From assembly GCA_000787465.1 (NCBI GenBank), contig JSYX01000259.1, positions 1-36,146 of the forward strand: a stretch of 36,146 nucleotides of DNA, written 5' to 3'. The notes beneath the pieces are model-generated. The model did not search any database. It was not told where the DNA came from and was given only the letters and a program-made list of their open reading frames with translations. Position numbers and translations under genes: made by a program. Of the stretch, positions 21,145 to 32,926 are shown piece after piece (the stretch's first letter is position 1; each line of letters opens with the position of its first letter). The DNA is from Thermomucor indicae-seudaticae. Lineage: Eukaryota; Mucoromycota; Mucoromycetes; Mucorales; Lichtheimiaceae.

Positions 21145-23060
21145 CTATGCCTGGTTATCCTCGTTATTGTTATTACTACCTTTTTCATTTGATTCTGTGA
21201 CGGGAGGATTCTGAAGAGAATCATGAAGGGTAGTGTCGGAATCAACTTGGGCTTGGAAGACTTGCTGTCTTGCCATCATTCCAAATTCTTGTTGTCTTGC
21301 CATAATAGTCTCTGATCGTGCCATTTTGCCCCGAAACAGGAAAGCCAGAATCACAATGAGACCTGCAAACACAGCTTGCATGACAAGGGCGCGGAACATG
21401 TTGTTCTTTGGCACGCCATTTTCGTCGCGTGCAGCGTCCATGGCTGGAATAAACAACGATCCGAAGATTTGCGCACCTAGCCAGAGAATCGACGTGGTTG
21501 TTGAATCCGGTATTGGGTAAAGTGCTACACGTATTCATCGGTTATCGTGCGTGACATACGTATCGAGGTTGCTGGATTATTTTACCTTCAGCACCGAGTT
21601 CAATCACCGTTGGGACAAGGAACGACAAAAAGAACTGGTTCATCATCACGACAAACATGATCGATTCGTAATGATCCGTACGGACTGAAAGAAAAACGTT
21701 GAGATAGAGTCTTTTTTCTGTATACATTAAACTTACCAAGGAATAGGTAGGCCACATCAGAAACTAGTACTCCCGGCGCAATCAGACGTAAAAACAGTAT
21801 GTGTTGCTTCGTCTTGTCCAATACAGGACCAGCAACCACTGTAAATATGTCCCTCAGCTCTTTCTCTCGTTTCGTCAATGATATGCAAAGACAGAAAGAA
21901 AGGGGCTTACTGCAACCGATGGTGCCAGCAACAAATCCAAGTGCATTCAGTTGACCGGCATCGACATCCGTATATCCATACGGTGCAATGACTTGGGTAA
22001 AGATGTTGCCCAAGGCGATGCTGAGACCCACATTCAGACCATGAATCAAAAAGAGGATCCAAAAGTCCTTGCTCTGCAAAAGTGCCTTGATACCGTTCGA
22101 AAACGACGGTTTTTCGCCGGGAGTTGCAGCCACAATACTAGGTGGTGTAGGTGGTCTTTTTGGAATGATAAGGAGTGTTACGAACGAGGCCAAGGCAATG
22201 CCAAAAACGATCAGCAGCTGAAGGAACAGTGCAGTGCGTTTGTTACTGACGAACTGATCGTTTATTATGTAACTAGGTTTAACATACCATTTTTGGAATC
22301 TGGTCGGATGTCTTGGTTATTGCAGGAATCATAAACATGACGAGGATCGCTCCATAGTTGCAGGCTGTAAAAGAAAAAAAGATGAACGGTCCAATCATAA
22401 CGGCATTTTCGATCTATTGACAAAGCTTTACCAACAAACATGCCTGCCGTTGCGCGCTTGTCCTCTGTGAACCAAGTTGCGGAAAACTATTCATACTTTC
22501 TTGTATAGAAGAAGCCTTTGCATGCCAAAGTATCCTCGTTTTACCTTAGTCATGATGTTTAGCGACAAAGGTGCGGACGTCGAACCCACAATCTGGCCAA
22601 CCATGGATAACGCGTACGAATGGAGCAAGGACGCTATGAAGCGTATGAGAGCACCCAGTGTACATAGGAAGCCAGCCAACCATAGCTAGAGAATAATGAT
22701 CACATTAACCCTACGTTTGCCCATACAGCAGATAGGTTTACATACCGACCGTCGCACGCCCAGGTTCTCAAATATCCATCCAGTATAAATACTGACAATG
22801 ACATATGTCAATCCTGTAACGGTCGCGAACCAATTGACGGCGGTCAACGAGACATTCAAGTACTCTGCAGTGATGCCCGGCACCACACTATACGAGAACT
22901 GAAAGACCGAAACCGCAATACGTAGCAAGACGACCAATAGAAGAGCAAACCAGGCTCGCTTATATGTATTAGGTTCGGTAAAGACGACGGATGGCGCATT
23001 GCTCGATACGCGGTCTTCTCCTTCTTCCTCTGCTGCTGATGTCCTGGTATTGTCGTCCAT
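21145..23060 (-). CDS. Major facilitator transporter, SLC49/FLVCR-like
   Basis: Polytopic membrane transporter. Exons 22746-23060, 22545-22685, 22432-22486, 22288-22364, 21911-22217, 21737-21838, 21586-21684, 21145-21524; 491 residues, all phases consistent, introns 52-72 bases. The first helix region has FQFSYSVVPGITAEYLNVS followed by VNWFATVTGLTYVI, which resembles the FLVCR/DIRC2 (SLC49) signature around helix 1-2. LCTLGALIRFIA and QIVGSTSAPLSLN (helices 3-4), WFTEDKRATA before helix 5, and FILFLIHGLNVG-like helix 7 complete an MFS fold of about twelve helices. The N-terminus is acidic; the cytosolic tail is Gln/Asn-rich. SLC49 members include haem and choline carriers, but the substrate here cannot be read from sequence. 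Another MFS subfamily remains possible. Confidence 0.82.
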
Positions 23061-23548
23061 GAGAGCAAAAGAGAGAACAAATAGCAAGAGGAGAAAAAAA
23101 AGAGAACCTTGGAAATGCCAATCATCATATATCACATATTCTATCTTCTCTTCTCCTCCTCTCCCCCAAAAGGCTACCCCAGGAATTTGGAACATGATTC
23201 GGCTTTACATGTTACTGGCTCAGATTAAAACTATACAGCAAGCACTATTCTCTTTCTCTATCTACCATCTACTGTTCTAATAAATAACATCGAAACTGCT
23301 ACATTAACTTATTCGCGAAGTTTCGACAAGACAAGATAAAGTCGGCGAGAAAGAGCGCGATATATATTTGAAGAGGTATGCTAAAGATATCCAGGAGACC
23401 GTTAAACACAAAATGCAGAAAATCTAAAGATCTACCTTGACGTAATGTAGATCAGGTTAGAATTCTGCTACTATGCCGCGGACCATTTATCATTTTAACT
23501 CTTTTCTGACGACATAGAATTACCAGGACCTTCTGAGGTTATTATACG
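23061..23548. other. Intergenic region, no gene seen
   Basis: Contains the 5' flank of the SLC49-like gene (polypyrimidine on the minus strand) and AT-rich sequence. No RNA gene, repeat or conserved open frame was found. Confidence 0.4.
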
Positions 23549-24378
23549 TCATTTGTCAGCGGCATAGTACACATGCATGCACCAGCCTGTAGCAACTAGT
23601 ACTCTGTGCCTCGAACTTGTAATTGCAATATCAACATTGAACTTGCTGTTAAAGCCTGGATTAGCGATGTAACCGGGGAGTACGCCTAACAATTGAGCAT
23701 GTAAACTAATCTCCGGGACCTATCATACAACGTCAGTTCTTTCTTTGGTAGGTTATAGAATCGCAGCATCACCAAAGGCCACTGCATCGAGCACTGAAGA
23801 AGATAAGCAATCAATACCACCAATGTGGTTGACAACAGCGAAACGTCAATGTATTAGTCGATATATCGCCTGGGTAGCTTAATAAAAGGAGCATAATGTA
23901 GCAGGCACCTCACACGGTCAGGGTTGTACTGACCAATCCAGCTGTCCAGTACGTAGAATCCACCTATGAAGCATGCACTAAGTGCAAGGATGTATCTCTC
24001 TGTCAAAGCAACTGAACTAAACAATAACCTTTCGTGATATTGAGAGACATACTTGCGAAATAAGAAGCGTTCCATCATGAATGTGCAAGAATAAACTGTA
24101 TTCCACGGACGAACACTGGGACTCTCTTCGATAAAGCATACATATTTTGTTCTTTTACCAGGATAAATAGAAGCTTAATGACCACGATACCGGAAAGTGC
24201 AAATATACAGTTGTCTTTGATTTCGCACACGTGCCAGGTAAGTATCAGTAAATAGTTATGATACTGTTTATTGACAAACTAGACAGTAGGATTTGACCAT
24301 GCGAGCGCAAACTGACGTCAGAACGATGGTCGCAAAGGCCAGCACTTCGCAGTGCGGACGTGGATCGGCTCTTGGCAT
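23549..24378 (-). CDS. Tentative six-exon membrane protein
   Basis: I do not recognise a family. Six minus-strand blocks join in phase 0: 24313-24378, 24159-24263, 24053-24115, 23914-23997, 23773-23793, 23549-23719, for 169 residues from ATG at 24378 to TGA at 23549. Introns (49, 43, 55, 120, 53 bases) have GT-AG ends. The product would hold three hydrophobic segments (EVLAFATIVLTSYHNYLLIL, FALSGIVVIKLLFIL, YILALSACFIGGFYVL) and a soluble C-terminal part starting VPEISLHAQLLGVLPGY. For this model: the long open last block and protein-like composition. Against: one exon of only 21 bases, a 43-base intron, and no homologue I can name. Treat it as a hypothesis. Confidence 0.33.
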
Positions 24379-24596
24379 GATTTGCCGCTCCTGTTCTCAA
24401 CTAGCCCAACCATCAGCAACTGTAAAGGCAGAACCAAAGTATATCACGCGTAACCTCCACTATTTCGTCTTTCCCAAGTACTTTGACCGCTAATCCTTTT
24501 TGTAGGTCATAGAAAATAGGGCAAGCAAGGGTTTCCTCTCCCTCTCTCTGGATGTAAAATTTCTGCGCAGAAGTCGGGATTTGTTTTTGTTTTTTC

Positions 24597-25871
24597 ATGC
24601 TTGCACGTACACGACTCGTCCTTACTCGTGTTGGCGTTCGACAATACTCGAGTGTACCCGGACACGGGAAAGTCTATGCACTCCCGTTCAGACTCAAGGA
24701 AGATAGAGCCAAGGAAATTATCAACGTTGCCTCCTACGTCAATCAACATGCATTCTTGAGCCTATTTACTGTTCTCAAGAGCGTAACGCATCGTAACATG
24801 CTACTGCTGACATGTTTGGAGTACTCAATTACTTGTCTTTTTTCTTCCCAGATATTCACCAAAACTCTGCCAGATGTCAAGCAGCAGGCTTCATCGTTAA
24901 AAATGCGCAAGGCATACATTCCAATGTGGCTATACGACATGGCCATTACCGCCAGCGTAACACCGTCCTGCAATGACGCCAAAGCACTCGAACAAATGGG
25001 ACCCAAGCGAGAAATACTAGGCATCGGATTCGATTGTTTCTGGCCTGGCATGTCCTGGGACCCGGTCTGCTACCTAAGTTTCTCCAAACCCACGAGACCA
25101 GAGGATCTTGTTCCCTTTGAACCAGATCTTTACAATGACGATCCGTCCATCCAAGTCATTCCGTTCTCGGTTAATCCAATTCGCGACCTGGTTGACCGCG
25201 TATCAACGATAAATACCCCTCTAACGCTGGCTTGGTCTTCATATCGAGATGCCACTTGGACACTGACGGAACCCAAGGTCACGCTGAGTGCATTCTATCC
25301 TCTCTATATGCCCGTCTATGTGGCTCAGTTTTGGATTGAGTCCAAAAAGGAAGAACGAACCGTGGTGATTGAAGCCGATCGAGACGATCCAAGCCTGTAC
25401 CAGTGGGATCCACAGCAGTCCCTGGCCAAGCAGTGGATTAATAATGGATCATGGCTCAACATCGATGTCACTGAGCCATTATTCCGGGGTAGTGGATCCA
25501 TCGTCAAACAAACACCCATGCTTCAGCTGATTGACATGTTTGCTACTCAAGTCGTGGGGTCCCACACGGATGCTCCTCTTGATTGGGACGACCTCCGGAT
25601 CCAAAGTTTCCCGCGGCACAGCTCGGCCAATAAGACTTACCTCCAACAACTCTATAAAGTCTGGGCGGAAAGGAACATGATTGCTCGCATTGAGAATCTG
25701 AAAGGCACAAAGAAAGCCTTGGCCATGGGCAAGGACGGTATCCATATCCGTAGCGTAGAGCGAGTGAAACAAGATATTCTTGATAAAGTTGGCGACGAAC
25801 TCAAAAAGTTAGAGCAAGTCGAACCTGCCTGGCTTCGCGAATTCAACAAGCGTCATTCATCATCATATTAA
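24597..25871 (+). CDS. Unknown protein with mitochondrial presequence
   Basis: A single open frame of 424 codons from ATG 24597 to TAA 25869-25871. The start MLARTRLVLTRVGVRQYSS is a classic amphipathic, Arg-rich mitochondrial presequence. The rest is soluble-looking, with MRKAYIPMWLYDMAITA, FDCFWPGMSWDPVCYLSF, FYPLYMPVYVAQFWIES and a charged C-terminal helix (KQDILDKVGDELKKLEQVE). I recall similar unnamed mitochondrial proteins in fungi, but no function. Positions 24783-24851 form a 69-base GT-AG stretch divisible by three and free of stops; splicing it joins NQHAFLSLFTVLKS to IFTKTLPDVKQQ and gives 401 residues, which reads more naturally. The stop lies 37 bases from the convergent OST48 stop. 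Confidence 0.75.
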   Translation: MLARTRLVLTRVGVRQYSSVPGHGKVYALPFRLKEDRAKEIINVASYVNQHAFLSLFTVLKSVTHRNMLLLTCLEYSITCLFSSQIFTKTLPDVKQQASSLKMRKAYIPMWLYDMAITASVTPSCNDAKALEQMGPKREILGIGFDCFWPGMSWDPVCYLSFSKPTRPEDLVPFEPDLYNDDPSIQVIPFSVNPIRDLVDRVSTINTPLTLAWSSYRDATWTLTEPKVTLSAFYPLYMPVYVAQFWIESKKEERTVVIEADRDDPSLYQWDPQQSLAKQWINNGSWLNIDVTEPLFRGSGSIVKQTPMLQLIDMFATQVVGSHTDAPLDWDDLRIQSFPRHSSANKTYLQQLYKVWAERNMIARIENLKGTKKALAMGKDGIHIRSVERVKQDILDKVGDELKKLEQVEPAWLREFNKRHSSSY

Positions 25872-25908
25872 AAAGTTGTGTGATTTAATGTCTGTCTCTC
25901 CCTCTTTG

Positions 25909-27485
25909 TTATTGTGCTTTTGGCTTTGGTTTCTTCATCATCTCTCCACCCCAGGTGGAAAGCCATACTGCACTAAACACCAGGAATCCGACAATCATGC
26001 TACCTACAGCAGCGTAATAGGGATACGCAGCGGACAAAAACCGAGGGTATTCGTTATGTCTGAACGGCCTGATGGCTACAACGTCCTCCGCAAGCAGATA
26101 GGTCAGTCCCGGACGTTTGTAATTGACCTTGAGTGTGAATACGCCATAAACATCCGGAAGACGTAAATGTGCCGTGAAGCGTCCATAGTGGTGTTCAGGT
26201 ACGACATCGGCTTGCTTTAAGGTGGTACGGATATACGGGTCCAACATGATGACTTCCAGCTGGATATCGTCCGCATGGAACGGCACCCACTTGTCGTCAG
26301 CGTATTCTGAGACTTCAAGAATATAGACCTAATAATCCACGGTTGATAAACTCAACAGCAAAGACTTATCCATATGGATACTTTACAATATCATCTTTTA
26401 TACGGTATGAGTTAGGTTGAGCAGTTTCGTTGACCTTGTGATGGCGATGGTTGACTATTTTGAGAACGCTCTTTTCTTGGAATGTCCATTTTGTAACCTC
26501 TCTGACGAACGCCTCGTTGCCTCCTTCTCTGCGTCTACAGCCACATACATGAATAACCTTTGAGAGACGATACGCTAAGCGAATGACATCATTTTACCTC
26601 TTTGCTGTGCCATTAGGACGCGTCTCCTCGAATGTAGTTTCCATGAAACTAGATAGCATATATCATTAGTATCATATGGAGCATCTCTCTCTCTTTCTCT
26701 CAGATGTCTTTTTCTTGCCTGTCACTAAAGACATCTTTGGAACCCACAAAGGTAGCCCGCGCCGAATTACGTGCCTGCATCGATGCCACGAGATCATCTT
26801 CAGAGGCTGACCGGAGAACACGGTTCAACATTGGATTCTTTCCGACCGCGAGAGTGACTCCACGACCATAAAAGACGGGCGCATCGACCGACGCTAGATC
26901 CACAATACTCTTTGGTGAAACGATCTCGACTAAAGAGTCTTCTTCAACAGGAGCGTCAAAGTCAATATCAAACTCGGCGGCCAGGTCTCTCACGGCATTG
27001 CTAGGATCAGACGATGTGGCGACCAGTAAGTTGCCTCCCTTATTGACGAAGTCGACTAGCTGAACATTGCCAAAGCTCTTGTGTTTGCCAATATCTATTT
27101 CAATGCATCTTGGTATCACATATTTCATCCTTCCATTGATATTATTACTACCTTTGGAGTTGGACGCAAAGTGGATAACGTGATCATGCTGGTATTCACC
27201 ATAACGTTGCAGGATCGTAGGTTGGTCATCGCCTTCGGTCACAAACGTAAGCTGGTATTCTCGATCTAGTGAACAGCAGTGGTAAGTTTTATATCGTTAC
27301 CCGAGATAATGAAACAGGGTGTACTTGGGCAAACCTTCAAGGGATCGCCAGAATCGTGAGTAATTTTCTTTTTCGGCGAGATTGTCCAACAAGACCAGGA
27401 TTCGATTGCCCGTAACAGACTTGGCAAGGGTGCCTGAAAGGCAGGATATCACCAGCACCGCTAATAGGAGTAGTGGGCTCCTCAT
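25909..27485 (-). CDS. WBP1: Oligosaccharyltransferase subunit OST48/Wbp1
   Basis: Essential non-catalytic subunit of the ER oligosaccharyltransferase that N-glycosylates nascent proteins. Exons 27335-27485, 27152-27265, 26719-27094, 26598-26648, 26387-26534, 25909-26328; 419 residues, near the usual 430-460. It starts with a signal peptide (LLLLAVLVISCLSGTLA), then RILVLLDNLAEKENYSRFW, GEYQHDHVIHFAS, VDFVNKGGNLLVATSSDP, MQARNSARATFVGSKDVFS, WVPFHADDIQLEVIM, RLPDVYGVFTLKVNY and FLSAAYPYYAAVGSMIVGF with one membrane helix. The lumenal domain therefore precedes a short cytosolic tail, KKPKPKAQ, whose lysines at -3 and -5 fit a KxKxx ER-retrieval signal. The third intron (26649-26718) has a GC donor. 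Convergent with the neighbour on the left. Confidence 0.95.
26649..26718 (-). other. GC-AG intron in WBP1
   Basis: The donor reads ACAG|GCAAGA and the acceptor ATCTAG|TTTC. No GT donor nearby keeps frame. GC splicing gives phase 2 and restores FSDSFMETTF, matching the FSDSFF region of human OST48. Confidence 0.8.
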
Positions 27486-27698
27486 CCTGACCTGTTAAGC
27501 AGTTGCAGGAAAGCTTGCCACGTCAGGACCGCGAATTTTAAAGCACCACTGCCTTCGCGATAGCTCTGTGTGTGTTACCCAAATTTCTATTGGCTGTGTC
27601 CTTGATTACGGACGCAAACACTGTGGGTACATTAAGAATAAGAGTGTTGTGTATTACGTACAAAAAAGGACAAGTAATCACGGCATGCTTTATATAAT

Positions 27699-29476
27699 TC
27701 ACCAAGGTATTTCGATATCTAGTCCCTCTGCAGCAGCCAGACCGAGCGACACGACAGTCGACGCACTGGCAACGCATCCTTCTAACAGCGGAATCCCAGG
27801 CCAGCAATAGGAACCCACAAACCACAATCCGTTTCTTCCTTGACAAGGACCCAATCGAACGGTGTTATCCTTTAGGGGCACAAACAGATCCATTTGAATC
27901 CTGCTTTTGGATTCGAGTGTGACGGTCGCACGCTCAAACCAGGACACAGACAGAATACTGCTTGGATCAGGGGCTATGACAGGATGAGTCGTCTGAAGAT
28001 AATAAACTTGAGACGACTTATCGTCGTCATTACTTAGTTCATGAGTCAAGTTCAGAATGTGGGTCGTCATGGTGGATCCGTGAGGCTCGGGAACGCTCGT
28101 AAACCGTGTCTTTATCGGTTGAACAGTGGCTGCATCCACGGCAGCAAAATTCAGTGATCGCCAATGACGCCGGTCTTGGGGTAACAGTCGGACATCGGTA
28201 TGATTAATCACGACTGTGCTTTCGTACTTGAATGTACGCAGCATCTCCATATCCCGTTTTATATCCTCTTTTAATTCCTGATACCGCGTCCGATCCACTG
28301 GAGACAAACTTTCGAAATCCAACGCCCTTTCCAGCTCGTCATGGCAACCGGCCAACAATCGCAGTGCCTGATTGCCCTGAGTCGCGAAAACGACATGATG
28401 AAAACGGTACACATTGCCCGACGCGTCTTGAAGCTCTAATCGGTAATCTGGGCTTGCGCTTGGACGGATCGACACAATTTCCGTATCCAGGTGAATATGC
28501 TTTAAAGGGTCTGACAAGCGCTCCACGACTTGTTTGACGCCTCCTGCAACCACGTATGACTCCTGAAATAGGCCCATGGCCATGTATTCTATACATATTT
28601 GGAAAATCAACAAACAAGTCCAAAACGGTTGATCATTTACTGCTTACCAAGCACGTCGGCTGCGGGATACTGGAGCATGGATTGCCAAGAATTGGTGCAC
28701 ACGGCTGAAAATAAGGGTATAAAGACTTCATGGACAAAATAAGGGTGAAAACGGTGTTGTCGGAACCATTGATCCAAATTTAACTGTGATACCGGATGCT
28801 TGGGATCTCTTAGGTGACCGCGGTGGTGCAGCCATAATGATAGCGCCATGAGCCACAAGTACGAAATGGCGACGACAAGGAAACGCCATGTCCGCCCGTA
28901 GAGATCGCGGATGTATTCTGAAAAGGTTGTAGCGGAAGTTGAAGGCGATTGAAGGGTGCCGACTGTTCGTGAACCGCTATAGAGCATGTAGGAACGATTG
29001 ACGGAATGTGCTGGAACCTGATCGGCTGGCATGCAGATGGGTGAGCCGCCTGGAGCTTCGATACGGTACCATCCAAAACTGAACTTCGTAGGAACGCAAG
29101 GTATCTTTAGGTGATCATAAAGACGAGTCAGATGCGAGTAGTAGCCTTCATTATTATTATTGGATCAGCTTAAATTGTGGTAAGCAAAACAATCTTTCCG
29201 TACCTGACATAAAAGAACGCATGGGAACCTAATCATTTGATAACGAGATTAGTCGCATTGTTCTTGTCATGGATATAAAATGCGTACATCAACACGGAAA
29301 CCATTTTTTGTCTTTATCGTGATGGAAGCCGCATCCATACCCAGCGTCTTTGCCTTTTCAAACAAATGTGTTTCGATACGATTGCTATTGTTTGCAGTAT
29401 TCTTTTCTAGTAGATAGGCTGTTGTCAGGCCAGCCAGACCTGAGCCGATGACTGCAACTTTAACAGCAGTCGTCAT
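27699..29476 (-). CDS. FAD-dependent amine-oxidase-like oxidoreductase
   Basis: Flavoprotein of the NAD(P)-binding/amine oxidase superfamily. Exons 29288-29476, 29204-29228, 28648-29145, 27699-28588; 533 residues with consistent phases, including one exon of only 25 bases that encodes PMRSFM. The start is followed at once by the FAD-binding Rossmann motif VAVIGSGLAGLTTAYLLE. A hydrophobic stretch (FLVVAISYLWLMALSLWL) in the middle suggests membrane association. VVAGGVKQVVERLSD, VVFATQGNQALRLL, and the C-terminal LWFVGSYCWPGIPLLEGCV (second FAD contact, GSY...G.PLLEG) complete the fold. It resembles the COG2907-type proteins often found with cyclopropane fatty acid synthase in bacteria; the substrate is unknown. 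The start lies 151 bases after the EXO70 stop on the same strand. Confidence 0.85.
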
Positions 29477-29627
29477 CGGAGGAAAAGAGAGAGAGAGAAA
29501 AGTAACCCGGGTTCCAGGAACATGCACGACGAAAAAGAGCTTGATTTCAAACACCGTTGCTTGGATGGATCGTCTGTGCTTTTTATTTTTGCGGCATACT
29601 CAATGTAGTCCCTGATGTTCATCACTT

Positions 29628-32047
29628 TTACGCTGTTGGTTCAAACAAATGATTAATCATTTTTTCTAATTTGTCCTTGTCATATTTAATGTATTTTGCC
29701 GGGTTCTTCGTAAACTCAGTGGTTTGATATCTATGGTAACAAATGCAATGAGTGAAACTTCATTTGGTTGATACGATACAAGGGCAGTTGCAGCACGTAC
29801 TTGTCCAAAAAGCGTCCGTACATTGGCACGAGAACATTCTTGACATCTCGGATAACTTGGTTACGCAGTTCCGTATCTGGAACTGCATACATAGTTTGTG
29901 CACGCCAAATTTCTTCAAACTCTGTATTAAAGTTCTACTGGACAGCATAAGAAACCTGCATATTGAAGTTGCCTTTCAAAACGATTACCTTGAATCGCTC
30001 TTTAACCAATTGTCGGTCTCCGCTACCCATGGAGTTTTTGATAGCACCACCACGGACATACGTAACATCCATCAGATTTTCCACACAAGGTTTCCATGAC
30101 TCTTGGTAGCTATCCAGTTGTTTCTTGACGAGTTTACTGAACTTGATCTCGGATGCCTCGTCGAAAATACCGTTCAACGGCGGCGATCTGATTTGCCTTA
30201 GGATGTGATTAAAGTTATTGAGTAAGAAGATAGTAGTTAGAGCTGGTTTCTTGTAGCCACGGGATCGGTTTTGAAGCGATATTGTCAGTTGGTTCAAGAT
30301 GTCAACTAAAAGTCTTGGGTTTAACCACCATGATGGCCTTGAGTGGTACACATAATCTTACCAAAGAAATTGTGCAATAGGGTATAGCCGGATGGCGTCT
30401 CTCCAAGTGACATATGATCCGGTAAAGATGTTAATGAAACAGGATGGTTCCAACCGCCATCGCCCAGCAATAGTAATAATGGCTCAACCGTTTCACGCCA
30501 TAAATACAACCGCTTCATATAGTTGAGAGTCTGGTATAACGGCTAAATAAGCTTTCCTTTTCCTTCATGTCACAGCCATCGACTTACGTTACTCGTCGTC
30601 TCGTGCACTGTACCGTCATTGCTGAGAGGAACAGAAGCACTGGTCTCCTTTTTGCCTTCCACATCTTCTATAAAGTCATGAAAGGTTTTGAGCGCCGTCA
30701 ACCGGAACGCCGAGATCATCTTCGTGACCTCGCCAAGGTCGACTTCCTTGGACAGCTCTTTAAAGGTACTTGCGCAGTCTCTTTCATACTTTTCCAGAAT
30801 ATCAAAAACAAACACAATGTCGTAATAGCTCATGCGTTTGGCAACTACGTTCAACTGGCGTCCTGCAGATACAAACTCTTGCATAGCGGGCGTGATGCTT
30901 CCTTTGAGAGCTGCTGACCTCTGCGTAGCATTTGGCAACGTCTTAGACGCAAATCTTTGTTCGGACTGTGTGAAGGATTAGCGGGCCTTGTTTTATCCAC
31001 AACTTGTGTTTAAACGGATACCTGTATAATCTTGGCGAAGCACTCCATATATTTCAGAAATTCACCCGAGCCCTTTTCATACGAAATGCCCTGATGTTGC
31101 TTTTCAGAAACTTGCACAGCTTGCGATAGCGGATGTAGAGATTTGAGCAGAAACGCAGATCGGATTTCTGTGTAGGGTTTCGTAAAGTCAACTGCATAGC
31201 CGACTTCCTTTTCAGAAGTCGAGATGTATGTTGACAGTTGAGATAGCTGTGTCAGAGATCCCGATGATATTATCTCTTGCGCTACATTCCAATAAGTCAT
31301 TCAGCTCAAGAAAAATGATTATCAGAACTTACTTGATTCCAACAAGTCCTGAACATCCACAGGGTTGCTGACAGCCGAAAGCCATTTTCGGAACAGGGTT
31401 TCGAGATGCAGCATTCCTGCTTTCAGTAGTTGTTTCTATATTCTTTCTTGCTTAATACCTCGCATTGCCTGTGAGAGGATAAATTTTTGTACCATCTGGT
31501 TCAGTGCTTTGTCGCAAGATCGTAATTGATTCCTTTCAATCGTATCCACTGCATCTTTAAGAGCGCCCATCGTGTGCAAGTACGGTAGCACGTTATTCTC
31601 GTCGGGTCTTTTGTTGGAAAAGCCGTGTTCGAATACAGTCAATAGTACATCTCCCACCCTGAATCTCATTACCCTTTTAATATGAATGCCTCTTCTTTAC
31701 TCGGTAAGTTGAGGCAGCTAACAATATTATCCGTAGCTTCCAGAGCTCGCTCAATATCTAATAAATGATTATGTGAAACTCTACGCGTCTTTGCAGTCGA
31801 TAACAAAGCTTACTGCCAGCCAACTTTGTTAAATTCTGAGTTGACCTGTGAATAGGCCTTATCGAGGCTTCCAACTTCATGAGTCGACCGTCGAACCCAT
31901 CCAAGATCCCAATCTATGGCAAACCTTAATCATTCGTGACTTACTCGTTCCATTTCCCAACCCCCCAAGAATATACCAACTGATCTGACAAGCCATCCAT
32001 GCGCGAAAGCTGTTGCTGTAAATGGTCTAATTCGCCACTGTCATCAT
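29628..32047 (-). CDS. EXO70: Exocyst subunit Exo70
   Basis: Exo70 helps tether secretory vesicles to the plasma membrane by binding PI(4,5)P2 and Rho GTPases. Exons: 31977-32047 (5' end uncertain), 31814-31913, 31673-31757, 31493-31607, 31333-31435, 31022-31281, 30588-30965, 30362-30542, 29989-30305, 29801-29919, 29628-29730; about 610 residues, all phases consistent. Marks: ILDGFDGRLMKLEASI, IERALEATDNIVSCL, PDENNVLPYLHTM, MSYYDIVFVFDILEKYE, then DGTVHETTSN, ALTTIFLLNNFNHIL, KQLDSYQESWK, RQLVKERFK, YAVPDTELRN, and the C-terminal EFTKNPAKYIKYD that forms the lipid-binding end. The first block lacks a convincing start: the only in-frame Met is at 32000, and relatives extend further, so a short upstream exon is likely, perhaps ending before an acceptor at 32048. 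Confidence 0.93.
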
Positions 32048-32858
32048 CTAGCCGACGCCAGGTATTTTCAACGCTAACTCATCGGCAAGTCAGCTTTCCT
32101 TTCTCATCAAAGTTCCATGCCCGTGAATCAAAAAGGCTTGCCTCTGCATCTTCGACTTATGGAAAAGTGCAGATGCAATTGATTGCTGAGTTTCTATATT
32201 GCATTAACTGGGAACCCCCACGTAAGGTGACCGACCGACTTAGTGGTACAGGCGCGTCCTTGCGGCGAGGCAAAGTGATCCCGTTTGCGCCAATAGTAGC
32301 TATCGGGTCAGGGACATATGCCCCTCCCTCCTTGTGTCCATAATTGTCCTAGTGGCACCCTTATAGCAGCTGAAAGAAATATGACTTGCTTAGCCTAGTC
32401 CGTTTTCGTTTAACATCGTTACCTTGAAAATTATGATTTCCTGCGTTCTTAGAGTGCTATATTTAAACAAGCTTCAATCATGAACCACTCTTGTAGCAAC
32501 ATTTGCCAAGACCCCAAGTAAACCACGCATGTCGTCAATGTATTATATTTCAAACTGTTAAATGTCGCAGATCCATTATGAGAGCAAACCTGCCCTGATG
32601 AATTGGGGAATCAAACGGTCGACAGCCGTTGCAAAACCACTTTGTGCCAACGACTCTTTTTGCCATGTTTAGTTAAAAGAGGTGACCTTGTACTCTGTTC
32701 CTTTCTCGTTATTATAAGCACACTGTTGTTTAAATAAGCTACTTCGTAGTGTTCCTCCTTAATTTTGATTAGCGTCCGGGACGGAAGCACCGAATCGAGG
32801 CATTTTCGGAGTAATCCCTAAAATTGGCTACTCAAGCTTGGCGCCATTTTTCTTTGCA
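32048..32858. other. Intergenic region, no gene supported
   Basis: Must hold the EXO70 5' end and promoter. A 100-codon plus-strand frame across 31999-32343 overlaps EXO70 coding sequence on the other strand and has no start or borders. The rest is AT-rich with no repeat or RNA gene that I can see. Confidence 0.4.
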
Positions 32859-32865
32859 TATAAAA
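32859..32865 (+). promoter_or_regulatory. TATA box of the CYSTM-like gene
   Basis: TATAAAA followed by GGAGGCGC lies 62 bases before the ATG at 32927, with a CT-rich leader between. Confidence 0.6.
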
Positions 32866-32926
32866 GGAGGCGCTGCCATTCCTTCATCTCTTTACTGCCC
32901 AAACTTTCTTTTTTCTCTTCCGCAAA

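Noticed and set aside
31999..32343. A 114-codon plus-strand frame beyond EXO70
   Set aside because: It overlaps EXO70 coding sequence on the opposite strand and has no promoter, splice borders or family resemblance.
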